Shown here piece by piece: positions 10,217-23,400 of a DNA stretch of 64,000 nt. The notes under the pieces are model-generated. The model made no database searches. It was not told where the DNA came from and saw only the letters and a list, made by a program, of their open reading frames with translations. The stretch spans positions 5,825,077 to 5,889,076 of the forward strand of contig CM018035.1 in NCBI GenBank assembly GCA_008638375.1, in the 5' to 3' direction. The position numbers and the translations under genes are program-made. The DNA is from Nyssa sinensis. Lineage: Eukaryota > Streptophyta > Magnoliopsida > Cornales > Nyssaceae. The number at the start of each line of letters is the position of its first letter. The stretch's first letter is position 1.

Positions 10217-13200
10217 ATGGAAAACCCGAAGAAGATTTTGGAGGGGACTTTGGATGGCTTCTCTCCCATATCTTCTACTCCCGTTTTCTGGAAATCCCGT
10301 AAGAGATCAGGTACTGAACAATATTCTCTTCTCTCTCTCTCTCTCTTTCTCTCTGCACGTGAACTGGGTCAAGCTAGTGATATTTTTGCTTGAATTTGAA
10401 GAATACCCATACGAGAATTGATTCATTTGCATGATTGTTTTTGTTAACTAGTTGAACTCGTTTATTGCAGCTCTCTCACAAAAATTTATAACAGTCTTTA
10501 ACACGGATTTTATCCTCGAATTATACCATTTGAATCCTTATATTACCATGCTCGTCTATTGATCAACATATTGTTGATTTGATTAGTTACTGTTGTTATC
10601 TGCCAAACCATCTCTCTCTCTCTCTCTCTCTCTCCTGTTATCTAGGGAGAGACGGAGAACAGTAAGACTTTGTATGACTTTTCTCACACGTCGCTTCACT
10701 TGGTTGGTTAGATTTGGCTTACCCATCGCCATACATACATATATATATATATATATATTGGTCTTTTTTTATTTGTTAATATTGTCCTCGTGATGGGTGG
10801 GAGGTTTCACACCATATATTTTATGCTCCAGATTTTTTAAATTTCTTTTATTTATTTTAACTTTTCTAGTGAACAATTTTATTTATTTATACCATCTAAA
10901 TTAATAATTTTCAATTTGCTTTATTTTCTTTCCTTTGGTTCTTTGCTGGATCCAAATCTTATCCATTCGGATTTGTTGACTTCTGAGAGGCAATTTTTTT
11001 TTTCCTTCTAATTCTTATTTAGTTGGTCAAATTTCGAGGAATATTATTAATTTTTCTAAATTATGAGGAAAGAAATAAATTCTAATAATTATATATTTGT
11101 TTGGATAAGTGAATTACTAACAAACTTAAAATAACCATTTTCTCTGAATTTTCCAAATATTTTCATTTGCACCCACAATTCCTTTCTGATTTCAGTTTAG
11201 TTTGGACATAAACTCCAATTTGTAATTCAGCTTATTCTACATGATTTAACCTTCCACTTGAAATATTATTGCCTGAATTCATGCCAATACTTTTCTCATT
11301 GTGCTGCAACTGCTTTAGCTATTAATAATCACTTTTAAGTAGTACAGAACTTGAACACTTGGTTCGACGATCCTTGTAATCTGCCAGTGGCTTTTCTTAG
11401 CTGCTTTCAGCAAAATTTGTGCTCTTGCCTTGAAAATATGTACTACAACATTGTGCGAAAGCAATTAACCAAGCAATAAAATTAACAAAACACATATAAA
11501 AGACACAAGATTTAAATGATTCAGGTAAGATGTTTACGTCCACAGACAGCGATGATCAATCCATTATATCTCAAAGAAAACTCTCAAAACCCAAATATCC
11601 CATTTTCCTCAATGACGACTATCTTTTCATAGGTCGAAACCCTAAAAATAATATCCTTATATAAGTAGGTTATAAGTTATAACATAAGAAACAAATGGAT
11701 CAAATACCCAAAAACAAAAACAAAAGCACGTCCCACACATTGCTCTTTTCGGGTATCATCGGGTCACCAAGAATTCGGGGTGAATTTCATGACAACCATC
11801 CAACATATATAATGTCCAAACCATCCAAGTGAATTACAAAGCTTTGGTGGCATGTGATCCATCATCCATATTTTGATTAATGGGGGATTTGGTGCAGCCA
11901 AAGTTGGAGTGGACATAGTAGAAGTTCACATTTAGTTAGTAATACAGTTAGGTATATTTACTAATGTGATGCCTGCTGTGGTATTGGGATTTAATATTTT
12001 AGGCACCCATGGAAACTAGCACCCACACCACCTAGTCACCTACCAATCTATGCAAAAATTTCGTCTAAGAAATCTTCTCCAATTGATCAGGGTGAAATTG
12101 TTCACCTACCATACCTATTTTGACATAACCACAATCAATGATTCATCAGTATTTTTCATGTTCTCTGTATCTGCAGTTAAGGTGGTACCTAAGTTAATGA
12201 AAATATTAAATGGTTTAAATAAAAAGGGGTAGGTGTGTCCAATGTCTGGTGGGATAGAAATCATTCAACTCTATTTGATATGATTTGGGATTTTTTTGAA
12301 TGTCCAGTTATATCATTTTAAGACTTCAACGAATTCCCAATGATAAATATGTTTGGTGATAACTTAATTAACATATAAGGACCCCAAATCTCTATTGGGT
12401 GGCATTGTCCGAGCAGCTTAATTTGTTGTTTCTATGCTGTTTAAAACATCTGATGGGTCAGTGTCATCTATTAAAAGAACAAAAAAATATCTCTGCCAAA
12501 CTCTCTTCCTGTCTGGTGTTCACTGAAAATGGTGTATTTATTCTTGGTCCTAATTGCTGTCAAACACCAAATGGAATGTTCTAATTTGGTGGGTGTCAAT
12601 GTCAAAGTCTCTTCTGTGAGCGCTACTCATTACAAGCCGATTGGGTTAACTTGCCAGTTGCCAATCAATTCTATAAATGTCTGTTCGAATGAATTGCAAA
12701 GGAATCCAACTTCACCGTTTTTCTAACTGGTCCCTGTTTATGGGTTCCAACTTCCAAATCAAGCTGGAAGGTCTTCCAACAAAATTGCCAATGTTGGTGC
12801 AATTGGCTTAGGTTCGATTCCCCATCGCTGCATCAAAAAAAAATCTTTAAAAAGTGGTTAGCTACGTCATTCTCATGACTTTGTTATTATATGGTATTTC
12901 TGTTTCTCTTTAAATGTTTCAAACTAATACAGTAGCTTCTCCCAGCCGTTAGCACACAGAATTTAGACAAGGTAACAGATGATACCATTAATAAAACACC
13001 TGAAAAACAAGAAGAATCTCCCACTGAAGAGCAGCAGCAGGATTCAACTACAGCTGCTGTTCTTTCAGAGCGACGGAAGGCTCTCTTTGAACCATTGGAA
13101 CCCATGACGAATATCAATGGCAAACGACCATCTGCTGAAAGCTTACTGCCTCCACCAGACTTCGACTCTGCAAGCTATCCCCGTGGCTGGCTGATTGGAA

Positions 13201-13584
13201 AGAAAAGAAAGCTTGTAAACGTGGATGTTGTTGAGAGTATGCGAAGGATTGCCGTGCAAGAAATGAACAGAAAGGTGCTTTTCCCAATCAACTTGCCTCC
13301 TCTTCAATTTGTGAGTATGCATGAGTGAGAGAGAGGTAAAAAAAAAAGACAGAAAATTCACCATTTGATTATGCTTGCAGGATAGGGAGATTGATGGCCT
13401 AAATGAGCAGCTAGATGAGGATGCACGCTGCCTAGAACATCTGCAACTCCAGCTCCTGGAAGAACGGAGCAAACGTGCCAATGTAGAGAGAGAAAATGCA
13501 ATGCTGCAGAACCAGATAAATATGTTGATGAACATGTTGCAGGAGAACGATACAGCAGGGGAAGAAGGTGCAGATGAACCTTGA
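10217..13584 (+). CDS. HDR1-like: HEADING DATE REPRESSOR 1-like coiled-coil protein
   Basis: Exons 10217-10310, 12946-13274 and 13381-13584 join with consistent phase into an intact 208-residue protein. Residues 1-31 carry the conserved start ([16 protein letters not shown]). An acidic Gln/Glu-rich stretch follows. The middle has [44 protein letters not shown] and a basic nuclear-localisation-like KKRK. Residues 142-195 form a heptad-rich coiled coil. This order and length match plant HDR1-like proteins. In rice, HDR1 works with the SnRK1-type kinase OsK4 to delay flowering in long days; that role here is inferred. The upstream in-frame GTG at 10208 is not used as start. Intron 1 is 2.6 kb and holds repeats. 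No breaks are seen. Confidence 0.82.
10611..10760. repeat. CT and AT microsatellites in HDR1-like intron 1
   Basis: A (CT)n run of about 12 units lies at 10611-10634 and an (AT)n run at about 10738-10759. Both are simple-sequence tracts likely to vary in length. Confidence 0.85.
11440..11840. mobile_element. Probable LTR-retrotransposon fragment in intron
   Basis: It contains the series AAGATTTAAATGATTCAGG, TTACGTCCACAGACAG and a 'ccttatataagtaggtta'-type stretch, followed by GGGTATCATCGGGTCACC. I associate this arrangement with degraded plant LTRs. A diverged relative lies near 44850-44960 (TATATATGTAGGTTATAAA ... CATCAGGTCATCAA). No coding region, clear termini or target duplication can be seen, so the class is uncertain. 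Confidence 0.4.
12770..12850 (+). mobile_element. SINE-like tRNA-derived fragment
   Basis: The block GGTTCGATTCCCC resembles a tRNA B box and is followed by CATCGCTGCATC and a run of A, the usual end of a plant SINE or tRNA-derived sequence. There is no full A box or fold, so it is not a functional tRNA gene. Confidence 0.35.
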
Positions 13585-14683
13585 TTGTTCCTTGTTTGGT
13601 GTTCGGTTTTTTTATTCTTTTGTAGATTTGTTTCTGTAATAGGAAGAATAGCATTATACCCATGCTAGTTTCATCAATATATTGTGTTGTATAGTACTCT
13701 GCAAATGCTGGTTATTGTATGTTATTGGGTCATTCTCGGACTATAATGTTATATATAACAATACTGGATTAATTGTCAATTCCTTAAATGCCTAGGATGT
13801 TTCTGTGTAAAAACCATTGCAAATAAATGTTTCCATCACATTAGTTGCAAGGTTTCAAGTGTATTATAGCCCATTTGGCCTCTTGCAACTCGTGTGGCAG
13901 GTCTACTTAGTCATCATCAAATAGGACTCGTGTGGCAAGTCTACGTTGTTACCATCAAATTGGATTGAAAATGATTCAAGTCAAATCGAGTAATAAATTA
14001 TTTAAATTAAAATAAATAAATTTTAAATTATATTTAAACTTAACTTTTTAATTTCTCAAATTAATTTCAAACCGTGTTCGAAGAGCTTATTTTTTTATAT
14101 AATCTATTTATTAATTTATTGAGTTAAGTTCAAACCAAAATTTAATAAATTAATAAATTTTAAAATATGTTATTCATTTATTTTAAACAAATTTTTTAAT
14201 AAAAACAATCACGAGCTAAATTTAAATAATTTGATTCATTTTACACTATTATAAAAAAATGAATGGGAGATCCAAAAAAAATATTTAAATAAAAGAGATG
14301 AAATTAAAGATATTGAAATTTTAAAAAAATTATATGAATATATAAAATATATATAAAAACAGAGATAAAAAACTTATTTTGTTAAAATATTCTAAGAATA
14401 TAGTGGTAAAAAATACAATATCAACCTGAATCCGAAACAAATTACTAAACAGTGGATGCCATCATTCCTTCCAAAAATAATGGAGTAAACAAACCATAAT
14501 AAAGGAAATGTTTCATTATTTTCATAAGACATGGCTACAACAGAGGACGTATATTTACACACAATAATATTCAAGACAGACTACATTTTAAGCCAACCAC
14601 AAACACCAGATACAAAAACAATTATGACAGGATTCTTCATCAATTTAATTTTCTGAATCCCCCGGACTGGAAAAGAAAGATTC
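13585..14683. other. Intergenic region between convergent genes
   Basis: About 13585-13760 is the likely 3' UTR of the HDR1-like gene, with AATAAA-like and TATATT motifs. 13980-14390 is very AT-rich. 14390-14683 is the likely 3' UTR of the minus-strand ASG1-like gene. No further gene is seen. Confidence 0.4.
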
Positions 14684-17378
14684 CTATCTAGCTTGGTTGT
14701 CAAAATCTTCCAAGATGTTGAACAAGAACTGAGGAAAAGATGCTATCCTGGGAAGACTGAGCAGCAGCTCCCCAACCGAGTCCTTCCTGGACATGGCTGG
14801 TGCCCGCTTATGACCAGATTCATCACTGGATTCACCCTCAGGCATCGGAAAATCCTCTGCAGCATTGCTTTCACCCGCTGATGCAGCTAGGGAGCACGTT
14901 TCACCAATTCTCTTGCCATCCATTGTATCGGGACCATTATCATTTTTAACCTGCGAGTTCTGAACTGTGACAGGATCCTTCTGCAGAAGGCAGCAAAGGG
15001 AATTAACCCTTGACATGATGGATTGCTCGTCAGAGGTTGATGCATGCTGAGACTCACTGAACAAACAGCGGTTAATCTCCTCCAAAGTCTCCAGGCTTTG
15101 TTGTTCTTCACTGGAAAGGATAAAATTATTGGCTGTTCTCTGTTCTAAAATATGATGCTCGATTTGGCTCACCAGATCACTCATTGACATAGAGGGGCGG
15201 AGCCCAGGCACTTTGATCTGGTCTTCATTGCGGAGCCTCTTCAGTTCATCTGCTCCACTGCTCCTGATTTCTTCAATTGTGTGGGTGTCCATCACTGAAT
15301 ACAAGAGTAAGTCAGAGCAGGTACAGTTGAAAGTCTTAACAAACACACGGTATTCCACAATAACAATAAAGACCCGTCCATTTTGAGGGAAAGGAAAATA
15401 AGGAAACAAAGAAAAAAGCATGTCAATTAATGGTATTGCAAGTAAACAAAATGATTTCACAATCAGATAGCAACATAAATCAACTGCTAACTGCATCAGA
15501 TAAATCAAAGTTCCACGGATGGAATTGAGAACCAGGGAACAAAAAAATTGATATAACAGAGTAATGCACAAAATCACTGCATGCTTAATTTCAGCAATGC
15601 CAAGATCAATATTCACATTACCACTATCTCCCTCCAATCCTAACGTCCTCTCTATAACGATATGTTTCACCAACATCCATAGAACCAAACTTTTACTAAA
15701 AAGACTCAACAGACATTTACTGATAACATTCCATTGTCATGTTTAGTGCACGCAACTTTATTGATTTACTTGCTTTAAAAATATGATGGTTTCTGTTGTC
15801 TCGTAGTTTAGCATAGAAAATTTACAGATCTTATTTTTCAATATCAACATGGACAAAAATAAATGCATTATCCATCCATATAACGAGAACCTGACATGTT
15901 TGCTTTATTGAAATCTAACACTTCAATTCAACAGCATACAGCCAACCCAATACTTATATTTGACCACAAGGACAAAAATACACCATCTTATTTTATTTGA
16001 TCTAAACAAGTCTTGACAAACCCAAGGTTGAAATAGTAAATAGCATACAATTAGCATGTGTTTAGCTGTCAAACCATCTTCATATCAAGTAATGACTTCT
16101 ATATTTCATATATTTCTGAAATCAAATTAGGCAATAGCTATTTCCACAGCCTTTTTGGTTGCATTTACCACCCTCCCACCCACATACAGACTCTGGATGC
16201 AGCCAAAAAGACTGAAGAAATAGCCCCTGCCTTCAAATAAATGAAAAATAGAAAAATGTGCCAAATATATATAATAAATGGAAAATCAAATTCATGTCAT
16301 ATTGTGTTCATTAGATGACTGTTTAACATAGAAAACTAGGGTACAAATAGATGTTACTAAAATATGACCTTGATCCATTGCGTCGATTATACACTAGAAA
16401 AAATTCGACAATATCCTTAAAAGGATAATGCATGCTTCCACCATGTTTTACACAAAAAACAAAAAGAAATAAGTACCAAAAACAATTAGGAACTAGTAGC
16501 TGCCCAAGACTATTGAGTAGTATTAAATAACCACTACACCTTTTTGGGGACATACTTATTACCTGAATATGTATTTCTGTTCCGATTATTAATAAGATAA
16601 TAGCATTATTCACCAAAAAAAATAGTCTTGTGTAATATATTAATTAATTCTTATCCGTGGCACCAATTTTTTCCCCTTGGGGGTTATGGAACCAATTTGT
16701 TATTCTAAAAAATCTTATTAAATCAGCTATGCTCTTATCAAAACACAAGAGAAAGATACTAACCCCACACCCTGTTCAAACTTTTTTTTTCTGATAGGTC
16801 TGTTCAAACTAATTTTCCAATCCATAAACCCATCAAAAAATTGTAAATCCAGAAAAACAATAAAATTCTAAATCTAGAAGACCCAAACCCCCACCAATTA
16901 TTGGGTCCCATTAAACAACAATCTTGTTTGTAACGCCCCGACTCGTTTACCAGAAAATTAAGTTACTAATTTGGTATTAGAAATTTTACGAAAGTGAAAT
17001 AAAAAGTTACAAAAAATTATACCGGGATAAAAAATAAATAAATAAACAAATAAACAAATAAATAATAAATAATAATAATAATAAAAATAAAATAAATAAT
17101 TTAGATTGTCAAACGTGGAATAAGGAAAAAATGAAAAGAAAAAAAATGAGTTCAAATTGAGGCCAGTGGGTTTTGAACCCTTGACCCAAAGTAGGCAAAG
17201 CACTTGGGCCCAAAAAATAACTGAAGTGCAAAGCACTTAGGCCCACAAAATAACCAAGTGGGATGTCAGCACTTTTGTGCTTAAAAACACAACTTATATA
17301 TATACATATATATATATGTATATGTATATGAAAATATCCCTCCACCTCCCAAATGGTCCAATGGCCACTAATGCAACA

Positions 17379-17420
<42 letters not shown>

Positions 17421-20400
17421 AAAATAAAACTATCATGACATCTATAAATTTGTGTGTTACATGTGTGTTGAGTGAATTCAGAAAATCAGAAATCAGTGTG
17501 TGATGTAAGTGAGGTCTGGTGTAGAGAGAGAAAGTAGAGAGAGAGTAGAGTGAGTTAGAGAGATAGAGAGAGGAAGAAGAAGGAAGGAGATGGTGGCTGC
17601 ATGCAAACCGATCACTCAAGAGGAGCCCTAAGGAGATCTAAATCAAGCAAGAAAAGGGAGGTTCCATTGTTGAGATAAAAACCCTACCAACCCAATATTT
17701 TCTCTCTCTAGAATTTCTTCATGTACAAGCTGTTTTATGGTCTTATTATTACATGCATGTACCAAATATTGAGTGAGGGAAGGAAATAGAAGAGAAATGG
17801 TGAAGTTTGAGATTTGAAAACCATAGAACCTATAAGACCTGAAATATAGAGAAATTGAGTTTTTGATCGAACTAGCTTAAAGCTTCAAAACAGTAGCATG
17901 TCTCAAACAAGCGTTAAAGATGGGAAATGATGCAACTTGAACCACTTAAAATGGTTAAGAAACCATTGAGAAAACAATGGTGATAGGTGGCCGGATTTTC
18001 ATGTTCTGGCACTGAAAATGGCGCTGTTAGGGCTTCAAACCAATCCCAAGTGGACTGTTTAGGTCTTTAGAATTGATTTGGTGGAAAAATGGGTGAAAAC
18101 GGACGTCGAAATCGTGAGAAAAAGTAGGAAAAATTTTGCAGCTCCGGCAACCGGAGCCGGAGAAACCGCCGGAAAAACGAGGAAGACGACCCTGTTCATG
18201 GGTCGGGTCATTCGGGCTGGATACCGAGTTTGGGTCGACCCGAGTGTAATTGGGTTTAAGTGCATAGTGAAACCAATCCAATTGAATTGGGACTGAACCG
18301 GACAGTTTACTTAACAGATTCTTAAAATTTCATGTTGACCCCCCAACTTTAGGTTAATTATGAAATTACCCAGAAAATTAATTAAAAATTAATTTTAAAT
18401 CTTTTTTTAATTAGAAAAATTCCAAAACACCCTTGAACCAAAAATTAGTCAAACGAAGTCCAAATAAAATAAAAGAATAGTGTAACCCAATGTTTTTGGG
18501 CATTCCAAACTTAACGACGAAGTCCGATTTGTGAGATTAAACCCCAAAAATTTAGACAAGTGAAAGGTAAAATTACCAGTTTACCCCTAATGATACCCTA
18601 GGGCCATTTGAATATAAAAGGTAGTCCGTCTTGACTATTTTGGACGATCCGGAACTCAATGGTAGAGTCTATTTCAACAAACGAAGTACTGAAAAATATG
18701 ACACGTAAAAATACAAAATTACGAAAATGCCCCTAAGCTTAAAATAAACTATAAGGACGCAAATTCAGATCTAGAAAGGCCTAAATCAATTATTTTCAAC
18801 ACTTTGAACCTAACGGTGACATCCTTGTGAGGAAAATAAGATCCCGGTAACAAACTAAAAAATGACCAACACGTCCTTAAGACTTAATGAAGTTACGGGA
18901 GGAGGGTAATTGGAATAGGAAGAGTTCTAAAATTAACGGTTGAATTGTGTGATGCTTTAAACAAAAAGGATAACAAGATCTTGAATTGTGATTATAGGAA
19001 CCCTCGTTTAAGGAACAGATTTTTGAATTAAGCTTTTGGGACTTTAGGTAAGTTTTTCATACCATGTTGAGGTAGATTTTCATTATATATATAAATATCG
19101 ACTCTTTTATGACTTTGATAATAGACACCTTATGAATATTTTCATGCCATGTCTAAAGTGAATTTTATTATACATATAAATATTGAACTCCTTATTGACT
19201 TGGAATATAGACACATTCCATTTGATATCGTTTTGAAAGACTTATTGATATATATTGCCACTTCCTTATAGCCCTTGTTAACTGATACATTGTACCTAGT
19301 ATATGTTTAAAATGACCCATTGATATCCATACGGTCTTCCTTTGATCCAAGAAAATGTTTTGGAAAACACTCATGAAACGATACAGTTTTCTTACCAATC
19401 TCTGAATTGTTTTGACTAAAGGATAAATACGAAACTCTTATTTAGATAACTGATACTGTTATTGATGTTATTGATTTTGGATATGATTTTGATGTTTTGA
19501 ATGAAACACCCTTCTATGATTGATCATTATTGAATAGAATGTGACCTTATTGAACCCTAACCACGGGGTATATTGATGGTATTATTGAATTTGATCTCAT
19601 TTAGCGAGGTTCTAATTTGCTGGCCATAGAAGAAAAATTTTAATGATTTGAACTTTTATGAATATCGAATGTAAACTATGATTGAACTTTGAATCATCGA
19701 ACTGAGAACTATTGAACTACGATTTTGATTATTAAACTATGAAATTGTTATCGCACTATGTTACCGAACTATGAAGTTGATTTGACTATGACTATTGATA
19801 TTGAAAACGACTTTGAACCGTAACTATGATCGAGTACAATAATAGACTATGATGTTGATTTGACTATGACTATCGATATTGAAAACAACTTCGAACCATG
19901 TTTGAATTATAATATTAATCATCATTATCAAACTATGTTATCGAATCATTATTACGATTGTGTTATGTTATCGATTTTGATTTACGACTGTGATTGAACT
20001 GAGATTTATTGAAAATGACTTTGATACTATTCTCTGATCTGTTGTACTTGATATGATGTACTTTAATTCCATATAAGTATAAAATTTCAGAATGTACTAC
20101 ATAGTAGTTTTGAAACCCTTGGCATGTTATAGAATACTCACTGAGCTGTCGAGCTCATTCTAGATATTTACCATGTTTTCAGGTGAGGACTAGACAAACT
20201 TGTTTTCAGGTGATGCAGGATAAGTGCTTAAGTGATGAAGCGAGTTCTTTTTTATGAGTCCTTAACCGAAAATAGACTAGACATTTTTGGGATCTTATGT
20301 ATTAAAGTTGTGTAATGTTATGCTACTCTTTGACTTGGAAACTACGATCTTCAATGATGGTATTTTGAATCGACTGATTAAGTTGTGTAGCTTATTTTGT

Positions 20401-23400
20401 GGATGTGAAGAAGAAAAAAATTTATTCCGCTGCGTCTATGGTAATTAGAAAAGTATTGTGACCTATTAAAAAAGGCCTCGGTGGCCGATCACGAACCCCT
20501 AATTCCGCATAGGCCGGGTTTCGGGTCGTGACATTGTTCGGAGAAAATGCCCTATATGCAAGCCATTGACTGACTGAAGTGCCCCATTGACACCTCCATT
20601 GAAATTTAAACCTGGCTTTTAACACCAACGTTGGCGAGACAGGAATCATGTAGCCAATCCCAAATCATTGGGATAAAGGCTTTGTTGAATTGAGTTTTTT
20701 AACACTTCCATTGATTGAAGATCAAACTAAGTAGCCCATCCAACTAAAAACCTCCAGTTTTCAGCAAAACACTACAAATTTCAACCCTTTTTTTTTATCG
20801 GTACAAATTCCAACCTTAAGGCAGCCTTCTTTGTCAAAACACAATCAAAGAAGAATTAGTATTCACATGTAGAATGGCCATCAGGTTACCCAGCAGCCAC
20901 AATAGATGGCTTGAAATAATGAACTCATTGGTGATCTCGATGAAGCAATCATGCATAATATGTGGTGGGTAACATTGTTGCCCTTGAAAAGGTAAAGATG
21001 AACGCTAAGGAAGAAGTGCTCTGTGACCTATCTATAGATCATGCTCTGCTGCTCTTAAAAAAGTAATTTGATTCAAATGGGGAGAGAGAGAGAGAGAGAG
21101 AGAGAGGAGGGGGGGGGAGGGAGAGATGGACACTTCTACAAAGGTAATGTGTTACGTTGCACAATCTTTTGTGAATTTTCCACAGCTTCTGAGCTGACAT
21201 CTATCCTAATAGACCCAAACAAATCTCAGGTCCTGAATTATAGACTGAAATAGTACCCGAATCCCAGAATCATCGATGTAGCAAGGGGTTGGTTAAGCTT
21301 AAACCATTGTTTATTTAGGTCACAAACATGTATAACAGCAGTTGCTGTTCTCCTATCCATATGCTAGCACAGACAAGGAATACACACATTTTATGATATT
21401 ATACTTGTAAAACAACTTGATGGTCACAAGCATAGAAAAGTAACGTTAAGTGTTAAAAAAAGAAAAAAAAAAAAAAGAAACAAAGAATTGAATAGCAAGT
21501 CTTGAGTTATAAGAGAAGAAGAAGATAGTTCCAGCTGGCTGCTAGAAATTTTTAATTCCCAATTCATAATTTTACCTGAGCTAGGTGAAGGTGTTTCTCG
21601 GGGAAAATATTCTGGAGGTCTTCCAACAGGATCTTGTTCATTCTTCGAGGAAGAAGATTGAGCCCCAGATGGTGATGCAGCATCCCGCAAATCAAAGAAG
21701 GCATGCCCCTCCCCATCATTCGATTCATTTAGGTCATCAAACACAGATATTTTGGGTTCAAAATATGGAGATTCTAGGCTTTCTAGCACTATCTCTGGTT
21801 GTTGACTCAGACAGTTGAGACGAGGATCACATTGGATAAGCTTTTCAAAATGCTTTCCTAACAAGCCTTGTGGGCACTGCAGAAAATGGTGCCTGCAGCA
21901 GAATTAAGAATTCCATTATACATTTTTTTTCTTCCTATCAAAAACTTCTATAAAAAAAATGATAAAAGGCCAACTAAGTATGCTAAAAGACTATTCCATT
22001 CCGCAATTTCCAAACAACCCACAATAAGAAAAGAGAAGCCACATTACACAGTTGCCCTTTGGAAATGGTTCATGATTCACATGTAATTACTATTTTTTAA
22101 GTTCCTAATGCTCTTATCATAATCTCAAACATATTTTTAATTTCAATATTGAACTTCTCCAAAGGCATGCAATATGAAGAAATTCTTTCTACTCCACAGT
22201 TTGTTACATTCAACATCCAAGTAAAACCTAGCTCTCTAACATAACTACACAATCTCCATCAAGGGCAAATGAAATAAAAATCCTGTTAGCAAAATCCCAA
22301 AAAAAGGAGGGGGGAAGCACTCTTCTTGCACAATGTCAGAAAGTATATCCCCTTATCCCCAATGACAGGAAATAACCACGGGGCACTAGTACACCGACTT
22401 TTGGTAGGGTATTCATGACAAGAATAACCACCCCCTCCCATTTAATCTGCTATCCACCTGGATTAAGTCAAGGGAAAAGAGAAAGAGGGGGAGAGAATAA
22501 AAAGTGTTTATCTTCAAAAATCAAAGACCTATTCACCTCCCAACAAAAGCAATTACCCACATAATAACAATTTAAATCAATTAATTTTCCCCACCATTCT
22601 TGAACTTCAACCATTTGCTACAACATGAAAACTAAGCTCAAATGCAGATGCAAAGTTAAATATATTGTGATTGGAGATTTAAACCAATGCATTTGCATAG
22701 CACTAGGAAGGCAAAGAAAGAAAAGGTTAAAATGATTATGAGAACATATAAGAAATGCTCAAAAATTAAAGATAATGAGATCCTTGCTGTCACTTCAAAA
22801 AGAGGATAATTGCATCACACTAACTTTTAAACATGCAATCTGGAAAGGAGCTTCCGATATTGCTAGTAATTTCTTCAATTACGGCAAGCACAATGACATT
22901 AAATATGCATGTAATAACTGCATGATCCAAGGGTCAAGCTGACTGAAATGGGTTTCTCGTCGAATGTGATTGGACAGAGAATACAGACATGTGAACACAT
23001 TCAGGTTTTTATTTTATTCTCTACCAATTCTCTTTTGTTGCCTCTCTTGTGTCTAGCTGTATTTCTTGTTTTACTTGCAAAATAATCTGAAGTGGACTAA
23101 GATTTGCTTGATGCATGTATTCATGCATTTAATTTTTTTAAAAGATTTCAATTACAAAGAAATATAAAAATAAACTAACAATTGATGATTAATTGACTTA
23201 GATCATTAATATGCCAAGATCTATGATAATGGGAAGATATTATTTTCCACATTAGTTATCTCAAGATAGTACTACACATCTAACAGGAGGGTTGGAGTTA
23301 CCGTTTCGATTTTTATCACTGTCAAGAGAGAGAGACAGAGAGACAGAGAGAGTGTTGCAAATCTAATATCTAGCTCCTTCATAGCAGCATCACAAGGCAT

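Noticed and set aside
12770..12850. tRNA gene
   Set aside because: Only a B-box-like word is present; no cloverleaf, anticodon arm or A box can be built.
14684..15709. Reading the whole 341-codon minus frame as the protein's C-terminal part
   Set aside because: The first 130 codons lie upstream of a clear splice acceptor (ATTCAG) at 15295 and read as hydrophobic intron translation. The exon begins at 15294.
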